DNA from: Gammaproteobacteria bacterium
GTDB lineage: Bacteria > Pseudomonadota > Gammaproteobacteria > SZUA-152
Direction: 5' to 3'
Length of the DNA stretch: 64,000 nucleotides
Assembly (NCBI GenBank): GCA_029882975.1
Contig: JAOUJW010000020.1
Location: 1 to 64,000, forward strand
Part shown: in pieces, positions 8,683 through 27,936 of the stretch
How positions within the stretch are numbered: the first letter of the stretch is position 1
Layout: each line of letters starts with the position of its first letter
Position numbers and translations under genes: made by a program
The notes under the pieces: model-generated
Databases searched by the model: none
Told to the model about the DNA's origin: nothing
The model's input: the letters and a program-made list of their open reading frames with translations, nothing else

Positions 8683-9429
8683 TTAGCGCCCGAAAACTTT
8701 CTTTAGCAAATCCGTCGTCCGAGCCAAAGGCTCGGTTCGAATTTTTTTCTCCTGAACCGCAATTTTCGTAAACAACCCGTCCAGGGTTTTCTCCGTTACA
8801 TACGCATCAATATCCGGCAAGTCTTTGGATAGAAAAGGATTGATTTTTTTCGCACGTTTTACCAATTTCTTGTATTTGGCAGTGACACCCGTCTGCCTAG
8901 TCGCATTTTGGACGATAGGGGAAATCAGTATGCGTAAACGAGCGCCCTTTTTTTCCCGAAAATACTCTGTGGCTTCATTATCTTTGCCTTTTAAAATACG
9001 CAAAGCATCACTCACCGTCATTGCCTGAATGGCATCCGCAAAAACCTTAAACGTGGTTGTCACCGCCGACTCCGCCGCCCGGTTCATGGTTTTCACAAAA
9101 TCATCCGCCAGTTTTTCCTGCCCCAGCTTGCGCAACAGCTTTTCCGCTTTCTTCAGCTTTTCAGGCATTAAAATTTTCACACTGGCATCAGCAAAAAAAC
9201 CATTATTTTTGCCCAAAACATCAACGGATTTACGTGCGCCAATATGTAAGGCTTGTTTCAATGCCTGGCTCACTTCTTTTTCACTGAGTGCAGCGGGTTT
9301 ATTACGAACGGTTTCTTTAACGTCTTTAACTTCCTTTTTTACGCTATCAACCAAATCGCGCCACCCGGCATTGGCATCCATGGCAAACCATATCCCAAAG
9401 ATCACGAACAACACCCGAACCGACACCAT
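8683..9429 (-). CDS. DUF4197 family exported protein
   Basis: A 248-residue protein with a signal peptide (about 1-21, ending near DANAGW) and the helical DUF4197 domain: ALSEKEVSQALKQAL, GARKSV, FFADASVKILMPEKL, FVKTMNRAAE, then the C-terminal DGLFTKIAVQEKKIR. Proteins of this family are periplasmic and of unknown function. GGAGGA lies 5 nt before the ATG at 9429; an ATG at 9441 has no such site, so 9429 is chosen. It converges with parA and diverges from the pfa cluster, 137 bp from pfaE. Confidence 0.8.
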   Translation of the reverse strand: MVSVRVLFVIFGIWFAMDANAGWRDLVDSVKKEVKDVKETVRNKPAALSEKEVSQALKQALHIGARKSVDVLGKNNGFFADASVKILMPEKLKKAEKLLRKLGQEKLADDFVKTMNRAAESAVTTTFKVFADAIQAMTVSDALRILKGKDNEATEYFREKKGARLRILISPIVQNATRQTGVTAKYKKLVKRAKKINPFLSKDLPDIDAYVTEKTLDGLFTKIAVQEKKIRTEPLARTTDLLKKVFGR

Positions 9430-9566
9430 TGAGTCCTCCATTTATCCAGTTAAGCGCAGCACAGACGTCGGGCTGCAATTCGCGGGCCACCCCTACCACA
9501 CATGAGCGGCTCCCATTCCAACAACAGCAATGGTAAACTGGGTGTTTTCGATGCAACACCAACCCT

Positions 9567-10274
9567 ATGGTCAAACTACTCCGTCTAAAGCATTTTCCGC
9601 CCCCGCTATTGGAAAATGCTATCCATGTGTTCACTACCCAGATCACCGATCTGGCGCAGGAACCCCGGTTAAGTCAATACCTCAATGAAACAGAACAACA
9701 ACGTGCCGCGCGCTTCTTAAATCCGGAACACGGTCGACGTTTTTCGCAGGTACGAGGATTATTACGAATGTGGCTCGGCACTTATTTGCAACAAAGCCCG
9801 CAAAGCGTTCAATTTAATTACAACCGCTACGGCCAACCTTCGGTGTCAGACAAGGACCGGCAAACACCCTTGTATTTCAATATTTCCCACTCCGGTGATA
9901 TGGCAGCGTTTATATTTGGCACTGTAAGAGTCGGTATTGATGTTGAACAGCACAAACCCATGAAAAACCTGAACGGCATGAGCCGTTACATATCCCACCC
10001 GAAAGAATTGGCTGAATTTGAACAATTGGATGAGGAAGCCGCGTACACTGCGTTTTTTCGTCTCTGGACCCGCAAGGAGGCTTACATAAAAGCCAACGGA
10101 CAAGGCCTCAGTATGGGTTTACGTTCCATATATATTGGCACACAGCGCGAGCCGGAAAGCCGGGTTGAATACAAGGACCGCATCCAATCCAATTGGCTTA
10201 TAAAAGATTTGGCAATTCCCAGCACAAACGGTTTACCCTACCAACTGGCTGTAGCCATAGAACACAACATCTGA
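9567..10274 (+). CDS. pfaE: 4'-phosphopantetheinyl transferase of the Pfa cluster
   Basis: A 235-residue Sfp-type transferase. It attaches phosphopantetheine from CoA to the carrier-domain serines of the synthase. The Mg-binding motif GIDVEQHKP (D125, E127) and the second motif WTRKEAYIKANGQG (E171, K170) are present, together with an upstream FNISHSGD segment. The gene comes first in a co-oriented cluster with pfaD, pfaA and pfaC. About 220 bp separate it from pfaD, so it may have its own or a shared promoter. PfaE is essential for PUFA synthesis in known systems. The likely substrates here are the three ACP domains of PfaA. Confidence 0.92.
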   Translation: MVKLLRLKHFPPPLLENAIHVFTTQITDLAQEPRLSQYLNETEQQRAARFLNPEHGRRFSQVRGLLRMWLGTYLQQSPQSVQFNYNRYGQPSVSDKDRQTPLYFNISHSGDMAAFIFGTVRVGIDVEQHKPMKNLNGMSRYISHPKELAEFEQLDEEAAYTAFFRLWTRKEAYIKANGQGLSMGLRSIYIGTQREPESRVEYKDRIQSNWLIKDLAIPSTNGLPYQLAVAIEHNI

Positions 10275-10498
10275 TCACTTTCCACCCACACTACGGATAC
10301 TGACAGCTTCACCGTATGCAAAATGTAAACACACAGCACCAAAACGTCTTATGCAAAGTACCGTAAGGATGAAACGCATTAGTGTGACCACCGCTTCCAA
10401 GCGATTAAGGTATTTACAGTATTGTTACCGCTCTTACTCTTCCCAATGATACCGTTGTTGAGTTATTGTTGCGCTACATTAGTGAGCATTTGTTTGAT

Positions 10499-12142
10499 AT
10501 GCATAAGCAGTTAGATCATCCCCAAGCCCTGCCCTCCGGCGTTGCGACTTTAGAGGAACCCGCGTTTACTCCTTCGGCTTTGATTCAGTGTGCCAGGCGT
10601 TTTCGACAAAGCTGTTGCGTGTTACAGGACGTACACAGTGGACACATGGGGGCCGCCTTATTGCGCCAATCCAGTGAAACAGGTTTTTCTAACGTGCAGA
10701 CAGGTGCGCAAGATCGCTTTCAAACCTTGGGGCTTTTACCACCGTTGTATCCGGAATGGCTGGGAGATCGTTCCTTTAACGAGTTTCACAACGTACGTTT
10801 CCCCTATATCGCCGGGGAAATGGCCCAAGGTATTGCCTCCACCGATATGGTGATAGCTATGGCGCAGGCCAATATGCTGGCAATACTGGGGTCAGGAGGA
10901 ATGGAGCTACACAAAATGGAACACAGCATTAAAACTTTAACAACCGCATTGGGCCCGAAAAAACCCTGGGGAGTGAACCTTATTCATTCGCCGCAAGAAT
11001 CTTACATGGAACAACAAGCGGTTGACTGTTTTCTGACGCATCGGGTCCATACCGTTTCTGCTTCAGCCTTCATGCGTTTGAATGAGCACATTGTACGCTA
11101 TGCTTGCAGCGGGCTGCACCGCGATCCATCCGGCAAACTGGTAAAACCCAACAAAGTGATCGCCAAAATATCCAGACCGGAAGTCGCATCGCAATTCATG
11201 TCTCCCGCACCGGATGTACTGCTTAGTAAATTACTGAAAAAAGGCTTGATCACTCACGCGGAAGCCACCTTAGCTCGAACCATTCCTATCGCCGAAGACA
11301 TTACGGTGGAAGCCGACTCCGGCGGACACACAGATAATCGGCCCTTGACCAGCCTACTGCCCACAGTAGCCCTACTGCGCGATGAACTGACACAACGTTA
11401 CGGCTACAGTACAAACATTCGCATCGGTGCAGCCGGCGGTATCGGTACCCCGACCGCAGCTGCCGCTGCATTCAGCCTGGGAGCCGCTTACATTGTAACC
11501 GGCTCCATCAATCAATCTTGCCGTGAAGCAGCTCAATCCGATTTGGTTAAACAAATATTGGCCCGGCAAGGCATAGCGGATGTCGCCATGGCACCGGCAG
11601 CAGATATGTTTGAAATGGGTGTAAAACTACAGGTGGCGAAGTGCGGCTCTTTATTTGCACCACGGGCCCTAAAGCTGTATGACTTATATCGCAGATACAA
11701 CAGCCTGGAAGAACTTCCTGAAAAAGCTGTGGTCGACTTAGAGCAAAATATCTTTCGTTGCACGTTACAAGACGTTTGGCAACACACACAAGCATTTTGG
11801 CAACAGCGCCATCCCGATACATTAAGCAAAGCGTTACAAGATCCAAAATTTAAAATGGCATTGGTGTTTCGTTGGTACCTCGGTAAAAGCTCCCACTGGG
11901 CCAGACGTGGGGATATCAACCGGCAAACAGACTTCCAAATATGGAGCGGTCCTGCCATGGGCGCTTTCAATCAATGGTGTAAGCACTCTTTTCTGGAACA
12001 CCCGGAGAACCGCACCGTTACACAAGTCGCCTACAACCTGATGGAAGGAGCGGCGGCAATTACCCGAGCCCACCAACTGCGCTGCTATGGGGTCCCCATG
12101 CCGGCACAATCCTACCAATCCGATCCCGTAGAATTAAAGTAG
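10499..12142 (+). CDS. pfaD: PfaD-type enoyl reductase
   Basis: An FMN-dependent TIM-barrel protein of the 2-nitropropane dioxygenase type (547 aa), the trans-acting enoyl reductase of PUFA synthases. Typical PfaD segments are the NVRFPYIAGEMAQGI region, GILGSGG-like MLAILGSGGMELHKME, WGVNLIHSP, the ADSGGHTDNRP motif and the FMN phosphate-binding GAAGGIGTPTAAAAAFSLGA. A TTG at 10466 would add 11 residues; the ATG at 10499 gives an N-terminus matching the family (PSGVATLEEP near the start). The gene lies upstream of pfaA, as in myxobacterial pfa1-pfa2-pfa3 clusters, not at the end as in Shewanella. Confidence 0.93.
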   Translation: MHKQLDHPQALPSGVATLEEPAFTPSALIQCARRFRQSCCVLQDVHSGHMGAALLRQSSETGFSNVQTGAQDRFQTLGLLPPLYPEWLGDRSFNEFHNVRFPYIAGEMAQGIASTDMVIAMAQANMLAILGSGGMELHKMEHSIKTLTTALGPKKPWGVNLIHSPQESYMEQQAVDCFLTHRVHTVSASAFMRLNEHIVRYACSGLHRDPSGKLVKPNKVIAKISRPEVASQFMSPAPDVLLSKLLKKGLITHAEATLARTIPIAEDITVEADSGGHTDNRPLTSLLPTVALLRDELTQRYGYSTNIRIGAAGGIGTPTAAAAAFSLGAAYIVTGSINQSCREAAQSDLVKQILARQGIADVAMAPAADMFEMGVKLQVAKCGSLFAPRALKLYDLYRRYNSLEELPEKAVVDLEQNIFRCTLQDVWQHTQAFWQQRHPDTLSKALQDPKFKMALVFRWYLGKSSHWARRGDINRQTDFQIWSGPAMGAFNQWCKHSFLEHPENRTVTQVAYNLMEGAAAITRAHQLRCYGVPMPAQSYQSDPVELK

Positions 12143-12186
12143 TATCGAGAAAATGTAACAGTAGAGCTTACGCATTAGCACATCTG

Positions 12187-12192
12187 TATAAT
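12187..12192 (+). promoter_or_regulatory. possible -10 element upstream of pfaA
   Basis: A perfect TATAAT lies 32 bp before the pfaA start codon in the 81-bp gap after pfaD. No good -35 element is seen 17 bp upstream, so this is only a weak promoter candidate. Confidence 0.3.
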
Positions 12193-12223
12193 CCAATAAA
12201 TGTAGAGAACCGCAGGCACAAAC

Positions 12224-19110
<6,887 letters not shown>

Positions 19111-19114
<4 letters not shown>

Positions 19115-22100
19115 TCAATGCTGTTGCCATCGTCGGCCGCGGTTGTGTACTACCGCAAGCCCTGAATGTGGAACAATTCAGGCAGTTTGTATTCGCAGGA
19201 GAATCTTCGCTGAGTCCGGCCAGTGCTCAACAATGGGACGCCCTGTTGCATAGAGTGCTACTGCCACTATCGGACTATAGAACCGATGTCACCTATTCCG
19301 GCATCGGCTCCCGAGTACAGGGCTTCGACTTTAGCGATCAGGGTTTACTCCTGTCACAACAGCAGTTACAGCAGTGCCTCAGCGCCGACCCGATAAACCA
19401 CTGGCTTATTGATGCCGGTCGCCAGGCCTTAACCGATTGCGGCTTCAACGACTTCTCCACCCTACCCGCAACCGGCGTGGTGATGGGAAACCTGTCTTAC
19501 CCAACGCAGGGACATAATTTTTTGTCCATGCAATACTGGCTTAAACAACAAGACCCCTTTTTACAAGAAGCACTTGCCCCGCTGCTGCAACAACCCATGC
19601 AGCACCGGGACCGTTTTTCCACCGGCCTACCGATCGCCACCATGGCTAAAGCCCTTGGCTGTACCGGCGGCAGCATGGCCTTGGATGCGGCCTGCGCCTC
19701 CAGCCTGTATGCCATCAAATACGCCTGCGATGAATTGCAGTCGGGTAGAAGGGATTTTATGTTGGCCGGGGCGGTGAATCACGCGGACAATTTGTTTCTG
19801 CATATCGGTTTTGCCGCTCTGGGTGCTTTGAGTAAAAGCGGCCACAGCCGCCCTTTTCAAACCGAAGCGGATGGACTCATCCCTGCCGAAGGCTGTGTGG
19901 TGTTTGCCCTTTGCCGGGTGGAGGAAGCGTTACGCCGTGGTCTGCACATACACGGACTTATCCGCGGCGTGGGGTTGTCTAACGACGGAAATCGCGGTGG
20001 TTTTTTGAACCCATCCCGACAAGGCCAACTGGCCGCCATGAAAAACGCGTATCGTATGTCGGGAGTAGATCCGGGTATTGTCTCCCTGCTCGAATGCCAC
20101 GCCACCGGTACACCCGTCGGTGACACAGTAGAGTTGCAAAGTATCAGACAATTCTTTAAACCTAAAAAACCCATACATATAGGCGCCTTGAAAGCCAATA
20201 TGGGACACTTAGTCACAGCTGCAGGCGGCGCGGGGCTACTGAAACTGCTCTTTGCCATGGAACAACGTACTATCCCCCCCACACCCGTTAGCGGCACACT
20301 GTTGGATGAGCTGCACTCAGGTCACTTATTGCTGAATCAAACCAGTGAGCCATGGGAAAGCGAAACACCATTCACTGCCGCTATCAATGCCTTCGGGTTC
20401 GGCGGAAACAATGCGCACTTGCTGTTGCAACAATGGCCCCGGAACCCAGGCAGTGATTCCGGCTTTGCATCCGCGAAACCACCGGCACTTCAAAGGGAAA
20501 AAACCGTAGCCATTACCCAAGTCGTTGTTCGTAACGGCACCGCCGGCACATCGGACTTCGTCAAACATCTATTCAACGCCGCAGAACCAGTAACACTCAA
20601 TCAAAAAGTGGAACAGTTTCAGCTGGACTTGACTCGCCTGGGCACCCCACCCAAAGATTTGCAACAGGCCCTGGGTCAACAATTAATGGTATTGCTCGCC
20701 ACGCTGGAGGCGGTAGATGGCCTGAACTTAATTCCCGAACGTAGCGCCATCTATGTGGGCATGGGCTGCGATACCGAAGTCAGCCGGCATAACGGCCGCT
20801 GGCGACTGCAATCGTATTTGGAAAAACATCTGGACACCGCAGTGGATGAGCACTGGCTGCAGCAGGCATGTGACGCCTTTATGCGACCCTGTGATGCATC
20901 ACGCGTGGTGGGAGCCATGCCCAACATCAGCGCCAACCGAATCAGCCAATTGCTCGACCTACAGGCTGGCGCTATCACGATAGGCGCCGAGGAAAACTCA
21001 GGGCCTGCCGCTCTGCAGCTGGCCCAAAATGCTTTACTCAATCACGAAGTGGATGTAGCGATTGTGGCCGCAGTGGATTTGAGTTGCGAACCCTTGCACC
21101 AGGAAACAGCAGCAAAACTGCTGCCGTCCAACCGACAAACCCCGGCGGATGCTGCAGTGGTGTTGGTGTTGCAACGCAGTGAAGACAGTAAATCCGGCAT
21201 TGCCGTACTCAGTACTTCCGTAGATGCAGACACAACGCAATTGAAATTGGAATTGGGCCCCACCCATCCCGGTTTGAGTGCCCGCTTTGGCCATGCCCAC
21301 GCCGCTTCGGGATTGTTACATGTAGCGGCCGCAGCCATGGCTCTAAAACATGGTGCCATTCCCAATGTCGATGCCGCTGCCATCCCCTGGTTGCCCGGCC
21401 CCAAACCCCGCAGCGCCTTGGTTCGAGTCACCGACCTGGGAGGCGAAACCCGTCAAGTGGTGTTGCGTGAATGGCAAGGACATACCATCACCGGTACATC
21501 CACACAAACACAAGGCTACGACCCCAGCCAACTTCAACTACATTACTATGCTGCACAAAACCAAGCGGAGCTCCTGCAGCGACTGAAGCATCGAATCCAC
21601 GGAGGCCAGGGGCCGGTGAAGCTGGCCTTTTGCAGTGATGCCGGCAATCCCGAATTGACAGCCGAACGACAACACCAACAGCTAACCCAAGCCTTAATCC
21701 ACGGTGGCATCGAGCAGCTGCCCCACTGTCATTTTTCCACCAAAACCATCCATGGCGAAATTGCCATGGTTTATAATGGCACTGCCGCTGCCTATGCAGG
21801 GATGGGCCGGGAATTGTTTTTGGCTGTACCTCAGCTGGCAAGCATGATGGCGCAACGCACACAGTCCTTAAATGCCTACCCACATTGTCTGGACCCGCGC
21901 ACGCCAATGTCGCAGTTGTCCTCCATGGATCTTATTTTCTCCAGCACGCTGTTCAGTCTACTCCATTCCCACTGGACCATGGGAATCGCTCAAATCCAAC
22001 CACAGGCAGCTATTGGTATTAGCGCCGGCGAATCCAACGCCTTGTTTGCCTTGGGCGCATGGGACGATCTTGATGTGATATTTCAACGCATTCATGACAG

Positions 22101-25100
22101 CGATTTTTACGGCTCGGCACTGGGTGCACCGTATCAAATAGTGAGTGACGCATGGCGCCGGGCCGGGTTGAGTCAGGCCGCAGAATCGGTGAGCTTCGGC
22201 TCTTGGCGCGTATTGCATTCGGTCGTTGAGTTGGAAAAGTGGATTGCCGATAAAATTCCCTTAATACGCATCACCATTATTCATACCGCAAACGATTGCA
22301 TTATTTCCGGTGACAAACAAAGCTGCCTGACACTGATTCGCCACCATAAGCTCAATGCGGCACCTTTGGTATTTACCCTGTCAGTACACACACCGGACAC
22401 TCAATCCTATTACCAGGGCTGGTATGAACTGCATAATCTCAAAACAACACCCGTACCCGGGGTGCGCTTTTATACCCATGCAGGCAATCGCGCCTATAAA
22501 CCAACCAGAAAAAGCGCGGCCGCAGCCATTGCCCAACAAGGGGTGAACCCGGTAGACTTTCCAGCGACCGTGCATCAAGCCTACAAAGACGGATGCCGAA
22601 TTTTCATTGAACACGGTCCGCGTAATTTGTGCAGCCAATGGCTGGACACTATCCTGGTAGACAAACCGCATGTTTGCGTTCCACTGGACGTGCCCGGCAC
22701 CAACTCCCTGTATCAAGCCCTAAGTGCCATTGGGCAGTTATGGAGCATCGGCGTACCGCTGGATATAGAAGCGGTGTGTAATGCGTTACCCACCCCTCTC
22801 AAACAACAGGATGACAGCAGCGAGGACCTGCGTACCCGCATTAGTGTTGCGGCACACCCCCCTGCCGTGATACTTCCACCCATGCCTCTGTCGCCCACAA
22901 CCGCAACAAAACCAACTGCCATTCCTGAATCGGTCAGCGCCCTATTCATGCAACCTGCTCCCATATTACCACCCACGAGCACATACCCGGATTCGGCAAT
23001 CGCTGCCGCCAGTGCACCCACATCCGCACAAACACAAACACAAACACAAACACAAACACAAACACAAACAGTCGACATAAGAAAAACGCTGCTACAACAA
23101 ATCAATCACATGCATACTCAATACTTACGTGGGATGCAAGCAGCGGCAACTGACTTAACCCAGTCCACGCGCTCCTATCTTAATCTGCTGCAAACCCAGC
23201 CCCGGTCTGGGCAACAGGTGAAGTCTCCAGGCGCAGCAAAGACTATTACCGAACCAACACCAACACCAACACCAACACCAACACCAACACCAACACTGGA
23301 CGCCACAAAACCCGGAGAATCCGCAACCGGGTCGCGGCCCATAGCGGCGCTACCCGGGCCCAAGTTCAATCGCGAACAATTGGAAATACTGGCCGCGGGG
23401 GAAATTTCATCCGTTTTCGGCGAAATATTCCAACAACAGGACTCCTACATGCGCCAGGTGCGCATGCCCATGCCACCTTTATTACTGGCAGATCGTGTAA
23501 CCGGCATAGACGCCGAAGCCGGAAGCATGAAAACCGGCACCATCTGGACGGAGACTGACATTCACGAGGACTCCTGGTATCTACACCACGGGCGCATCCC
23601 CGCCGGTATTATGGTGGAGTCGGGACAGGCTGACCTGTTACTGATCTCCTACCTTGGTGTGGATTTCATTAACCAGGACCAACGGGTATACCGTCTATTG
23701 GGCTGCGAACTTACATTTCACGACCGCTTGGGCCAAGCCGGTGAAACCTTACAGTTTGACATTCACATCAACGGCCATGCGGTTCACGCCGGCGTGCGCT
23801 TGTTTTTTTTCCACTATGATTGTCACATTAACCAAAGCCTGCACATGAGCGTACGCCATGGTCAGGCCGGTTTTTTTACCGACCGGGAATTGCAAGAATC
23901 CGAAGGTGTGTTGTGGTCTCCAAAAGATATACTCTGGGATAAAAACTCAAACCACGATGAAGCCTTGATATCAGACTACAAACACTGTTTAAGCACAGAA
24001 GAACTACAACACTTTGCCCAAGGCAAAGTGGCGGAATGTTTTGGTCCAGCCTACGCGCGCGCCAACACACACACTCGCAGCCCTGCAATCCCGTCGGGCA
24101 AAATGCGTCTACTGGACCGTGTCACCCATATCGACCACGAAGGAGGCCCCTGTGGCCGCGGCTATTTACGAGCAGAATTGGACTTAAAACCGGACCACTG
24201 GTTTTATCAAGGACACTTTAAAAACGATCCTTGCATGCCCGGCACATTGATGGCTGAAGGTTGTTTACAAGCTATGGCGATATACCTCAGCAGTCTGGGT
24301 TACACACTGGACAAGGATGGCTGGCGGTTTGAACCACTGCCGGAAAGACCTTTTAAACTGAGCTGCAGAGGCCAGGCAACACCGAGCAGTCGACTGCTAA
24401 GTTATGAAATATTTGTCACACGCGCTGACCGTCAGGGCAAGCCTTATCTCATCGCCGATGTACTTTGCAGTGTTGATGGCAAAAAAGCCTTCCATGGGCA
24501 AGGCATGGCCCTGGGTCTAAGTCCCGGCTGGCCCATTGAGTCCACCTTAGACCTGAACATGGAAACCAAACTCGAATCCGATTCAAGCACACCCCGCCTC
24601 ACCGCTGCCCGGAGCGGTGATGTAAGGGCTGACGCAGCCGCCATTCTCAATTGCGCTTTAGGCAAACCTTCCGCTGCCTTCGGGTCCGCTTATGACTATT
24701 TCGATGCAACGGGTATACCCGTACCCCGACTACCCGCTCCCCCGTATTTATGTATTACCGAGTTAACCCAAATTCCACCCTCGCCCGGTTCATTGGCAGC
24801 CGGTGGTGTCGTTGAAGCGCAATTCCACATTGACCCGCACGCCTGGTATTTTCAGGCCAATCCAGCCGCCGTTATGCCGTACTGCATACTATTGGAAGCG
24901 GCCTTGCAGCCCTGTGGCTGGTTGGCCTCTTATTGCATCGCCGGCACTCGAGAAACCGCTCTGTGTTTTCGCAATCTTGATGGTAGCGGTACCGTGTTGG
25001 GAGAGGTGCACCAAGATAAAGGCACACTCACAACCCGCGTGAAACAAACACAATACTCAGAATCGTCCGGCATGATTATTGTCGCTTTTGACGTAAAATG

Positions 25101-27936
25101 TCATCAACAAAATCAGCCCATTTATGAACTGCAAACCGTTTTCGGTTTTTTCCCGCCCCATACCCTGTTAAAACAACAAGGCGTGGGAGAAGACCCCGAG
25201 CTTAAACAACTGCTACAGGCCAAGCAAAGCAACTGGGATCCTGTGGACCTGCAATGTGAACCATTACGCTATTTTGACGGCCCATGCGCGCTACCGCGCA
25301 AACCCCTGTTGATGCTGGACCGTATCACCGGATTTTGGGACCAAGGTGGTCGCCATGGTTTGGGCGCACTACGCAGCGAAAAACAGGTAAACAGCAGCGA
25401 GTGGTTTTTTAAAGCCCATTTCTTTCAAGACCCGGTTCAACCCGGCTCACTGGGACTGGAAGCCATGTTGCAGTTGTTACAGTTTTACATGTTACACACT
25501 AAAATGCATCAAGGATTCAAAGCTCCGCGTTTTCAAGCCATTACCTTGAACCAAACCATGTCCTGGAAGTATCGCGGTCAAGTAATACCGGAGAATCAAC
25601 GAATCCATATTACAATGGAAATCACTGCAAAAAATACCATAGAACAAGGAGTCACTGTCAACGCGGATGCTTCTCTTTGGGTAGACGGACTGCGTATCTA
25701 TCACGCCACTAACCTGGGCATGAGCATAGTCGAAACCACCACTGCGAACAGTCACCATACAGACTTACCCAAGAAAGAAAAAGCCCAAACAACTGCAGCA
25801 AAAGTAACTGACAGCAGCAGCATCACAACGGTGCACACGGTAGTTAACCCGCATCAGGAAACGTGGCTGAAGGACCACAAACCCACCTACTGTGCTTCCA
25901 CCATGCCCTTAATGAGCATATTGGATCTCATTGGTTCAGCCGCAGCGCAGTGGAAACAACGGCCGCTTGTGGGTGTGGAGGAACTACAGGTTTTTCGCTG
26001 GTTGTTGTGTGATCGAGAGCGGCACCTAAGCATTCGATTGCAGCATTCGCAACCCCTATCGTCCGAATCAATGCAACCCAATTTACAACAACAAGATAGC
26101 TCCTTCGTGGCTGCAAAGCTTTTCACACTGGACAACGACGACCAGGGCACCGAACTCATCGCCCAGGCCCGATTAAGGTTGGCGCCCCAGTGGCCTCAGG
26201 CCCCGGCGGCCTTGCCGCCCCTGTGTGAAACCATACCAAGGAACAATCCCTATGCTGAGGGACACTTGTTCCACGGCCCGGCGTTTCACTACCTCACCGC
26301 TTTGTATATTAACTCCGAGGGCAGCAGCGCCCTCATTGATATTGACGCCGGCAATGTATCCTTCGGCAGTTTAAATCAAGGACTCTTGGATACCGCACTG
26401 CATTTTATACCAAATGACCGCATCTTTCTTTGGTGCGGCGACCACAGCAAAGAACGTGTGGCTTATCCGGTCCGCCTTAGAGATCTGCAATTTTTCCAAG
26501 CCCCACCACGTCACGGGCAATTGCGGGGGGAAGCTCGCTTTGCGGGGTTGAAACAAGCGCTGCTTTGCACTCGAGTACAACTGATCTATAACAACAAGGT
26601 ATGGATGCAATGCATCATCGAATCGGCTCTGATGCCGATGGAAGCGTTAAATCGGCAAGGACCCGTCAAAAGACGCGAATTCCTCCGCGATCTTACCTTT
26701 GTTGAGAATCTACGTTACAGCCATCCAGATAATCATAGCGAGGGATGTAATGACAAAAAGGAAAGTATTAACACACAGTATAGCCACCTGACATGCAGCG
26801 AGTTAAAAAACATTACCTGGCTACACGGAACCATCGAAAAAATATTTAACACGCCTGAGTCCCAGCCGCAATTATGTGAAATTGTTACCGCCAAGGAACA
26901 TATCGCCCATCAAATCAAGATTCATCCGGCCTACATACGCATAGACTTAGAACATTCCCAAGCGCAGTGCCCTCAATACCCCCTCACAACGTTTCCACTA
27001 CACCTGAAACGCAGGGGTGCTCGGGTCAGCGTGTGTAATGGCGAAGCCATTCAATGGAATCAACAACGTTTAAGCCAATTCTGGCATCAACACTGGCACC
27101 TCCAAGACACCGCGGTTGAAAATATCCTGTGGGCATTACTGCAGCAAACTCAAGTCTTTTTGCGCCTAAGTGAAAGCGAACAAAAGTACCGCTGCCCGAC
27201 TTTATACGTCTGCGACTTCAACGACGCACAGGATAATGTGGCAGCCTTGTGTTTTACCATTGGCATGAACGTGATCAGCGAGACACCCTTGGCGTTCAAA
27301 GCCCACCGAAAACACCACATTCATTGGGCCACTAAACTGTTACAGTTATGCTATCAGTATCCGCAAATACAGCTGCCACCGCTACACAGCCACTGCCTTG
27401 CAAGAGACAAAGTTGCAATACGACATCACGCAACAACCTTATTCCAACAAGCGACCAGCATAGCCCTGCCGGCCTCTGACCCAGACCTAAACCTGTATTT
27501 TAATCTGGCACAAGAGCAGCAATGGGCTGTTGTGCCCGTTAGTTTCACTGCGATGAACCCCCTCAGCAACCTCGCCACCGCTCAGAGCCGTTGGCACTGT
27601 TGTGTAGGCAGCCCTACAAACGCCGCAACTGCTACGCTTACAAAAGTATTCAAACAACACTACATTAGCAACTGGGAATACGTCGATAGCCCTGACGGGT
27701 TTATTCAACTGGCATCAAAAGCAGACAATTGGGTGAAGCAATACCCGTGTGACCGACCCTATGCCGCACTGGCTGTGACCTTACTGGAAACGGCACCGGG
27801 AAAACTGCACCCGCACTTGTTACAATTACTGAACGGTAAGCCGCTAAAACAGATAGCACCCAAGGAGAAGTACTTTTACAACACCCTGCGAGACTTCTTT
27901 TTTAAAAGTACCGCCATCGAGCCTGAGTTATCCTAA
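19111..27936 (+). CDS. pfaC: PfaC-type synthase with integrated acyltransferase (KS-CLF-AT-DH-DH-DH'-degenerate AGPAT)
   Basis: A 2941-residue protein whose ATG overlaps the pfaA stop (ATGA). KS at 1-430, with Cys195, His330 and His366. Chain-length factor at about 470-790, where GAEENSG (near 627) replaces the KS nucleophile. Acyltransferase at about 880-1200, with Ser971 in GISAGES, equivalent to PfaB. A linker carries (QT)7 and (PT)7. FabA-type hotdog domains follow: HHGRIPAGIMVESGQADL near 1494, GHFKNDPCMPGTLMAEG near 1698, a degenerate one near 1911 (NPAAVMPYCILLEAALQ), and AHFFQDPVQPGSLGLEAM near 2100. A PKS-type DH (about 2240-2540) has His2256 and Asp2427. The C-terminal 340 residues align by eye with the AGPAT domain of myxobacterial Pfa3, but the HX4D-like and EGTR-like motifs are gone. 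It is probably the dehydratase and chain-length partner of PfaA. Confidence 0.93.
23029..23070 (+). repeat. hexanucleotide microsatellite (CAAACA)7 in pfaC
   Basis: Seven perfect copies of CAAACA encode (Gln-Thr)7, residues 1307-1320, in the linker between the acyltransferase and the first FabA-type dehydratase. Confidence 0.95.
23254..23295 (+). repeat. hexanucleotide microsatellite (CCAACA)7 in pfaC
   Basis: Seven perfect copies of CCAACA encode (Pro-Thr)7, residues 1382-1395, in the same inter-domain linker as the QT tract, about 180 bp downstream of it. Both arrays have seven hexamers that differ by one base. Confidence 0.95.
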
